A stretch of 11,255 nucleotides of DNA, taken from contig JAEYNZ010000102.1 in the NCBI GenBank assembly GCA_023412195.1, positions 1 through 11,255 of the forward strand, read 5' to 3'. The position numbers and the translations under genes are program-made. The DNA comes from Bacteroidota bacterium (GTDB lineage Bacteria; Bacteroidota; Bacteroidia; Bacteroidales; Prolixibacteraceae). Positions 7,561-11,255 of the stretch are shown piece after piece (position 1 is the stretch's first letter; each line of letters starts with the position of its first letter). The notes under the pieces were generated by a model that was not told the origin of the DNA, searched no databases, and worked only from the letters and a program-made list of their open reading frames with translations.

Positions 7561-8616
7561 ATGAAAAACTTTTTTCCCATTCTACTTATAGTTACCTTTT
7601 TTATCCTTGCAATAAAAAAAAGCGACGCTCAAACTGACACAGTTAAACTACTAATTGAAAGAATAGATGAACTTACAAATGAATTGAATACATCAATTAA
7701 AAAAACCATAAATATAGGGATAAGTGTAGGTTACAGAAAAGTTTTTAGTGATCAAATGCATAATTTCCAAACGTTTAGCATATCACCCAATGATTACATT
7801 TTGCACTTGGATTATAATGCCAGAGATGCATATGTTATTTCTTCTTCAATACTGATCTATCCTTTCATGAATAATGCTGAACTCATCAATTCCAAACATT
7901 TAGCCAAAGAAAAAAAAGAAGCCTATCAGAAAGAATTTTCTTTTGCAGAAAAAAGAATTCCGAACATTAAGAGAAAGATTGGTGAATTACACGATATGAA
8001 AGATAATCACATAAATTTTATTAATGATTCAATAAATCATTTGAGAAGAGAATTGACATCTATAAGACAAGTCCGCAAAACCAGCAAAGAAAGAGGAGAA
8101 GAATATCAGAAAGATTTTTCTTTTGATGAAAAGAGAATTCTGAACATTCAAAGAAAGATTAGTGAATTAAGCGATATGAAAGACAAAAACACTACCTTAA
8201 ATGATTCATTAAATCATTTAAGAAGAGATTTGGCCTCCATAAGACAAATCCGAAAAACCAGCTCAAGATATGCTATGAAGAACCAGCTTATAGAATTAAT
8301 TAGACATATAGGATTATCAGCTAATATAAATTTGGCAGATTTTAATCAAAACCAAAGTGAATTTGTCTTTAATAAAAATATTGAAGGTGGAACGGGTTTA
8401 ACTCTTCAATTAACTAGAAATGTCCATTTAGGATATAACAACGATCTATTATTTACCCGCCAATTAAGACAGCATATTAAAACTTTAGAAGGTCAATCAT
8501 TATTTATCAATGATCAACTAATTACTTCCTCCAAAGAATTGGACTTCAATGACGATAACATATTCATTACAAAAAACATCATTTCCAGTTCTTTAAAGTT
8601 TATTGTTACTTTTTAA
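7561..8616 (+). CDS. Secreted/envelope protein with duplicated coiled-coil segment
   Basis: The product is 351 residues and I do not recognise the family. A signal peptide is clear (MKN, hydrophobic core about residues 4-18, cleavage near SDA|Q). Residues about 48-105 are strand-like (NIGISVGYRKV, then YVISSSILIYPF). Residues about 116-234 are a highly charged, heptad-like region made of two copies of a roughly 60-residue unit containing YQK(E/D)FSF, EKRI, NI.RKI.EL and NHLRR, probably a coiled coil. Residues 245-351 return to strand-like sequence and end in a phenylalanine (SSSLKFIVTF), a common last residue of outer-membrane barrels. A small barrel or sandwich with a helical insertion is therefore possible. 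Base composition is much more AT-rich than the preceding protease gene. It begins 79 bases after that gene. No catalytic motif is visible. Confidence 0.7.
   Translation: MKNFFPILLIVTFFILAIKKSDAQTDTVKLLIERIDELTNELNTSIKKTINIGISVGYRKVFSDQMHNFQTFSISPNDYILHLDYNARDAYVISSSILIYPFMNNAELINSKHLAKEKKEAYQKEFSFAEKRIPNIKRKIGELHDMKDNHINFINDSINHLRRELTSIRQVRKTSKERGEEYQKDFSFDEKRILNIQRKISELSDMKDKNTTLNDSLNHLRRDLASIRQIRKTSSRYAMKNQLIELIRHIGLSANINLADFNQNQSEFVFNKNIEGGTGLTLQLTRNVHLGYNNDLLFTRQLRQHIKTLEGQSLFINDQLITSSKELDFNDDNIFITKNIISSSLKFIVTF
7906..8262 (+). repeat. Internal tandem duplication, about 180 bp units
   Basis: Copy 1 (7906-8085, 180 bases) and copy 2 (8086-8262, 177 bases) are adjacent, in frame and clearly similar at DNA level, for example TATCAGAAAGA at 7924 and 8104, and ATAAGACAA at 8062 and 8239. 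Copy 2 lacks one codon in the segment before NDS(I/L)NHLRR. The similarity of third-position bases suggests a fairly recent duplication. Confidence 0.88.
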
Positions 8617-8791
8617 AAATAATCTTATGCTTTGCCATTACTTCTGCAGGCAAATGGACATTTGATAATGGTGCAGTACATCCAAAATTGGCAGGTATGT
8701 TTATTAAATGCAATGGTTGGTGATGCTATCACAAAAACTAAACAACCGAATGTAATTATTAATTAGTGGAGCTCTAATCGGTAAATAAATC
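8617..8791. other. Non-coding gap between envelope gene and insertion sequence
   Basis: These 175 bases carry no gene that I can support. A short frame (the T-S-A-G-K-W segment from 8640 to the stop at 8723) is open but has no start and no recognisable family. No convincing terminator follows the gene ending at 8616. Confidence 0.4.
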
Positions 8792-8854
8792 TGCACACTT
8801 TTTCGTAATTAAGAATACACACTTTTTGGCAACAACGGTACACAGTTTTTTGCC
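8792..8854 (+). repeat. IS21 left-end multiple repeats (three copies)
   Basis: Three related motifs lie 23-24 bases apart: TGCACACTTTTTCG (8792), TACACACTTTTTGG (8816) and TACACAGTTTTTTG (8839). Multiple terminal repeats serving as transposase-binding sites are typical of IS21 ends. The third copy runs into the 42-bp palindrome. Confidence 0.7.
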
Positions 8855-8885
8855 TTTCCGAACGCGTTCGGAAAGGCAAAAAACT
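8844..8885. promoter_or_regulatory. Perfect 42-bp palindrome upstream of istA
   Basis: Two 21-base arms meet with no spacer at 8864/8865. The core arm is TTTGCCTTTCCGAACG, flanked by A/T runs (T6 on the left, A6 on the right). The inner pairs cannot all form in a hairpin, but a stem of roughly 19 bp with a 4-base loop is possible. The A-run, GC-rich stem and U-run layout resembles a terminator on either strand, although the following run on the + strand is A, not T. It may shield the transposase genes from outside transcription, or be a protein-binding site. See findings. Confidence 0.6.
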
Positions 8886-8893
8886 CAACTTTA

Positions 8894-8915
8894 CCGGGAA
8901 ACCTATTATTCCCGG
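8894..8915 (+). promoter_or_regulatory. Hairpin just before the istA start codon
   Basis: CCGGGAA (8894-8900) pairs perfectly with TTCCCGG (8909-8915) around the loop ACCTATTA. The stem ends four bases before the istA ATG, so in mRNA it would cover the ribosome-landing zone and could limit translation of the transposase. Confidence 0.55.
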
Positions 8916-8919
8916 AATT

Positions 8920-10467
8920 ATGAAAGAACTATTAAACAAGTTAATGATGTACCATCAGATCCAACAAATGTCAAGAAATGGGTGGAAAGTTGCCAAGATA
9001 GCCAACTTTCTTGTTTTAAACCGCCGTACTGTAAGGAAGTACCTTCTAATGACCGAAGATGAATTCCTGGAATACCACCAATCCATAGCCAATCGTGCAA
9101 GGGAACTGGACCCTTATGAGGGGTTTGTAAAGGTTAAACTGGAACAATATCCAGATACATCAGCTGCTCAGATGCACGACTGGCTTAAAGAGCACTATGA
9201 CAGTTTCCCTGAAGTCTCTGCAAAGACTGTGTATAATTTTGTTATGCGTGTCCGCCAAAAATTTAATATTCCTAAAGCTGGTCAAAACAGGGATTTTAAT
9301 ATTGTCCATGAACTTCCTTTTGGAGAACAGGCTCAGGTTGATTTTGGCCAGTATAATATGCGAAGCAGCGATGGTAAACGGGTTGTTGTCTACTTCTTTA
9401 CCATAGTTCTTTCCAGGTCACGGTACAAGTATGTTTATTTTTCTCCTGTCCCTTTTACCGCTGCACTTGCTATTAATGCTCATCAAAAAGCTTTTGAGTA
9501 TTATGAAGGCATTCCCCGGGAGATCGTTTACGACCAGGATAAGGTGTTTCTAACAGATGAAAACAAAGGAGACCTGGTACTTACCCAACAGTTTAAAGCG
9601 TACTGCAGGGAGATGCCATTTAAGCTGTACTTCTGCCGGAAATCTGACCCTCAGAGTAAAGGAAAAGTAGAAAATGTTGTTAAATACGTTAAGCAAAACT
9701 TTTTGTATAACCGTCCTTTTGTGGATATCCAAACATTAAATACTGAAGCATTGGCATGGTTAAAAAGAACTGCAAATGGCACAATGCATGCTGTTACCCG
9801 AGAAAGGCCATACATCCTTTGGCTGGAAGAAAAGAAGCATCTTACCACGACAGTATCTTATAGCTTTAATAATACCGAAACAACATACCCCGTCAGGCAG
9901 GATAACTCTTTTTTGTACAAGTGCAACATATATACGCTTCCTGAGGGAACCTACAAAGGCCGTGGAACCGAGATTACTATAGCAGTTACAGGAAAGGATC
10001 TTATAGTTAATGACATTTACAGGAATCATTTATGCACCCACACGTTAAGCACCGACAAAGGAAGGATTATTGCAAATACAGATCACCGAAGAGATAAATC
10101 AAAAACGGTTAAAAACCTCTTATTGGATGTTGCTGTATCCTTTCCGGATTACGATAAAGCCTTGCCTTACCTGGAGAGGCTTTGCAATGAGAAAAGAAGA
10201 TATGCCCGTGATCAATTAAACGCTATCCGGAAAACGATCCAAAAGGCAAAGCCTGAGCATATTACTAAAGCACTGGCTTACTGCATAAAAAACAATGTTT
10301 ACAGTGCGTCTGACTTTGAAGCAGTAATGAACAAGTACCAGCACAATGGCGGCAATCAAAATGCTATAGTGCCTGAACAGCCGGTTAATAGTTTCAACAG
10401 AAAACTGCACGAGATCGTACCTCAGAAAAGCGATATTGAAAATTATGATGCAATTATGAAAAACTGA
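8920..10467 (+). CDS. istA: IS21-family transposase IstA
   Basis: The product is 515 residues, the usual size for IstA, the DDE recombinase that cuts and joins the element's ends. A helix-turn-helix lies at about residues 20-43 (WKVAKIANFLVLNRRTVRKYL). The catalytic core shows the acidic residues in expected settings: Asp141 in QVDFGQY, Asp205 in VYDQDKV and Glu251 in SKGKVENVVKYVKQNF. A beta-rich C-terminal domain follows (about 310-400), and the end is helical. The start at 8920 is chosen because the N-terminal MKELLNKLMMYHQIQQMSRNG fits family starts and the frame upstream enters the palindrome region. istB starts one base after its stop, which implies translational coupling. No frameshift or missing catalytic residue is seen. 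Confidence 0.95.
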   Translation: MKELLNKLMMYHQIQQMSRNGWKVAKIANFLVLNRRTVRKYLLMTEDEFLEYHQSIANRARELDPYEGFVKVKLEQYPDTSAAQMHDWLKEHYDSFPEVSAKTVYNFVMRVRQKFNIPKAGQNRDFNIVHELPFGEQAQVDFGQYNMRSSDGKRVVVYFFTIVLSRSRYKYVYFSPVPFTAALAINAHQKAFEYYEGIPREIVYDQDKVFLTDENKGDLVLTQQFKAYCREMPFKLYFCRKSDPQSKGKVENVVKYVKQNFLYNRPFVDIQTLNTEALAWLKRTANGTMHAVTRERPYILWLEEKKHLTTTVSYSFNNTETTYPVRQDNSFLYKCNIYTLPEGTYKGRGTEITIAVTGKDLIVNDIYRNHLCTHTLSTDKGRIIANTDHRRDKSKTVKNLLLDVAVSFPDYDKALPYLERLCNEKRRYARDQLNAIRKTIQKAKPEHITKALAYCIKNNVYSASDFEAVMNKYQHNGGNQNAIVPEQPVNSFNRKLHEIVPQKSDIENYDAIMKN

Positions 10468-10468
10468 T

Positions 10469-11218
10469 ATGGAAAAAAAAGAACTTATAACCGATTATTG
10501 CCGCAGGTTTAAACTGGGAGGTATTTTGTCCCGCCTTGACCCGGTGCTTATGGAAGCTGAATCAGAAGGAATGAGTTACATGGATTATACTATCCGGCTC
10601 TTTTCTGCAGAAGCTGATCATCGGGAAGAAAAAGACCTGCTTAAAAGGACAAAAGCAGCTATCCTGCCGCTTAATTATAACCTGGACCAATATGATTATG
10701 CCATAGACAATGGATTGTCTAAAACCAGGCTAATGCAGCTCAGGGAACTCCTCTGGATTGAGCAACTGTTTAACATTGTACTTATGGGGCCTTCGGGAAC
10801 AGGCAAAACTTTTATTGCTGCCGGACTGTGTAACGATGCCATCAGAAGAGGGTATCGGGCATACTTCAGAACGATGGAAGACATTGCAAATATGTTGAAG
10901 ATGAAAAACATTACACGTTCAGCTACTGCCGAGTATAAACGTCTTTGTAAGGCACACCTGATTGTTATTGATGACATTATGATGTTTCCTATTGAAAAGG
11001 AACTTGCTGTTGGCCTGTTCAATTTTGTTAATCATCTTTTTGAGAAAACATCTTTTATTATTACAACAAATAAAGCGCCGAAAGAATGGGCACAAATGCT
11101 TGATGATGAAGTATTAGCTACAGCATTGCTGGACAGGTTGCTGTACCGTTGTGAAGTTATCAACCTGATAGGGAATAGTTACCGGATGCAAAACCGTAAA
11201 ACAATTTTTGAGAAATGA
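10469..11218 (+). CDS. istB: IS21-family helper ATPase IstB
   Basis: The product is 249 residues, typical for IstB, the AAA+/DnaA-like ATPase that binds target DNA and stimulates IstA. Walker A is GPSGTGKT (residues 107-114) and Walker B is LIVIDDI (about 164-170, with Asp168 and Asp169). A sensor-like IITTNKAPKEW follows (after FEKTSF), and a conserved end region is present (LLDRLLYRCEVINLIGNSYR). The N-terminal region (about residues 1-70) is helical, as in the family. The ATG overlaps nothing: one T separates it from the istA stop codon, so it is probably read from the same message by re-initiation. The gene is complete and ends 34 bases before the inferred right end of the element. Confidence 0.95.
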   Translation: MEKKELITDYCRRFKLGGILSRLDPVLMEAESEGMSYMDYTIRLFSAEADHREEKDLLKRTKAAILPLNYNLDQYDYAIDNGLSKTRLMQLRELLWIEQLFNIVLMGPSGTGKTFIAAGLCNDAIRRGYRAYFRTMEDIANMLKMKNITRSATAEYKRLCKAHLIVIDDIMMFPIEKELAVGLFNFVNHLFEKTSFIITTNKAPKEWAQMLDDEVLATALLDRLLYRCEVINLIGNSYRMQNRKTIFEK

Positions 11219-11235
11219 ATATTTATTTAAATTTA

Positions 11236-11252
11236 CCGTAACAAAATGTGCA
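11236..11252 (-). repeat. IS21 right terminal inverted repeat
   Basis: Read on the reverse strand, TGCACATTTTGTTACGG matches the left end TGCACACTTTTTCGTAA in its first six bases and the T-run. The outermost bases are CA on the + strand. The match is imperfect, which is common for this family. A second inner copy (TTGTTTTACGG on the reverse strand near 11200) is only a weak match. Confidence 0.65.
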
Positions 11253-11255
11253 CGG

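Larger units (their letters stand above)
8792..11252 (+). mobile_element. IS21-family insertion sequence, apparently complete (about 2461 bp)
   Basis: The element holds istA and istB in the standard IS21 order and nearly touching. Its left end starts TGCACACTTTTTCG (8792) and the complement of its right end starts TGCACATTTTGTTACGG (reading back from 11252), so it begins TG and ends CA as IS21 elements do. Length fits the family (about 2-2.5 kb). Both genes are intact, so it may be active. A target duplication cannot be confirmed, because only three bases (CGG) remain after the right end and they do not match the bases directly left of 8792. Confidence 0.85.

Noticed and set aside
8640..8723. 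Open frame after the coiled-coil protein gene, possibly a protein remnant
   Set aside because: It is only about 27 residues, has no start codon of its own and matches no family I know. The upstream gene has a natural C-terminal end, so a frameshift is not needed to explain it.
8826..9062. 78-residue frame running through the palindrome and the start of istA
   Set aside because: It overlaps the well-supported istA gene in another frame, and its protein has no recognisable features; part of it only translates the palindrome.
10473..10480. Run of eight A at the start of istB as a programmed frameshift site
   Set aside because: istA has already stopped and istB reads through the run in its normal frame from a proper ATG. 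No alternative frame gives a meaningful product.

Overview
The window looks like chromosomal DNA of a member of the Bacteroidota, most likely a Bacteroidales or Marinilabiliales type. The evidence is a C-terminal type IX secretion (T9SS) sorting domain, a DUF5723-type outer-membrane protein, a TAnnTTTG-type promoter element, no obvious Shine-Dalgarno sequences, and moderate to low GC. Every gene I can support lies on the + strand.

Region 1 (1-505) holds the 3' end of a LuxR-type regulator and a 257-base intergenic region. That region contains two hairpins, a candidate promoter and a structured leader. The stronger hairpin (279-302) is a 10-bp-arm inverted repeat. It sits where an activator would bind relative to the candidate promoter, but it could equally be the regulator gene's terminator.

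Region 2 (506-8616) is a run of four envelope or secreted protein genes with short gaps (72, 37 and 79 bases). They are a DUF5723-like outer-membrane beta-barrel protein, a lipoprotein with a C-terminal DUF2135-like domain, a 1437-residue M6-family zinc metalloprotease carrying an Fn3-like domain, leucine-rich repeats, an Ig-like domain, four PKD-type repeats and a T9SS sorting domain, and an AT-rich gene for a secreted, probably coiled-coil-containing protein with an internal tandem duplication. They may be co-transcribed, but this cannot be proved from sequence alone. A joint role (a cell-surface or secreted proteolytic or adhesive module) is inference.

Region 3 (8792-11252) is an apparently complete IS21-family insertion sequence of about 2.46 kb with istA, istB, TGCACA...TGTGCA ends and repeated left-end motifs. 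Its left end carries two striking structures: a perfect 42-bp palindrome, and a 7-bp hairpin ending four bases before the istA start codon. Both suggest control of transposase expression. The window ends three bases after the inferred right end.

I see no tRNA, rRNA, CRISPR array, origin or recognisable defence system. The most interesting material is the palindrome upstream of the DUF5723 gene, the lipoprotein with its hydrophobic centre, the mosaic protease, the duplicated coiled-coil protein and the regulatory structures of the insertion sequence.
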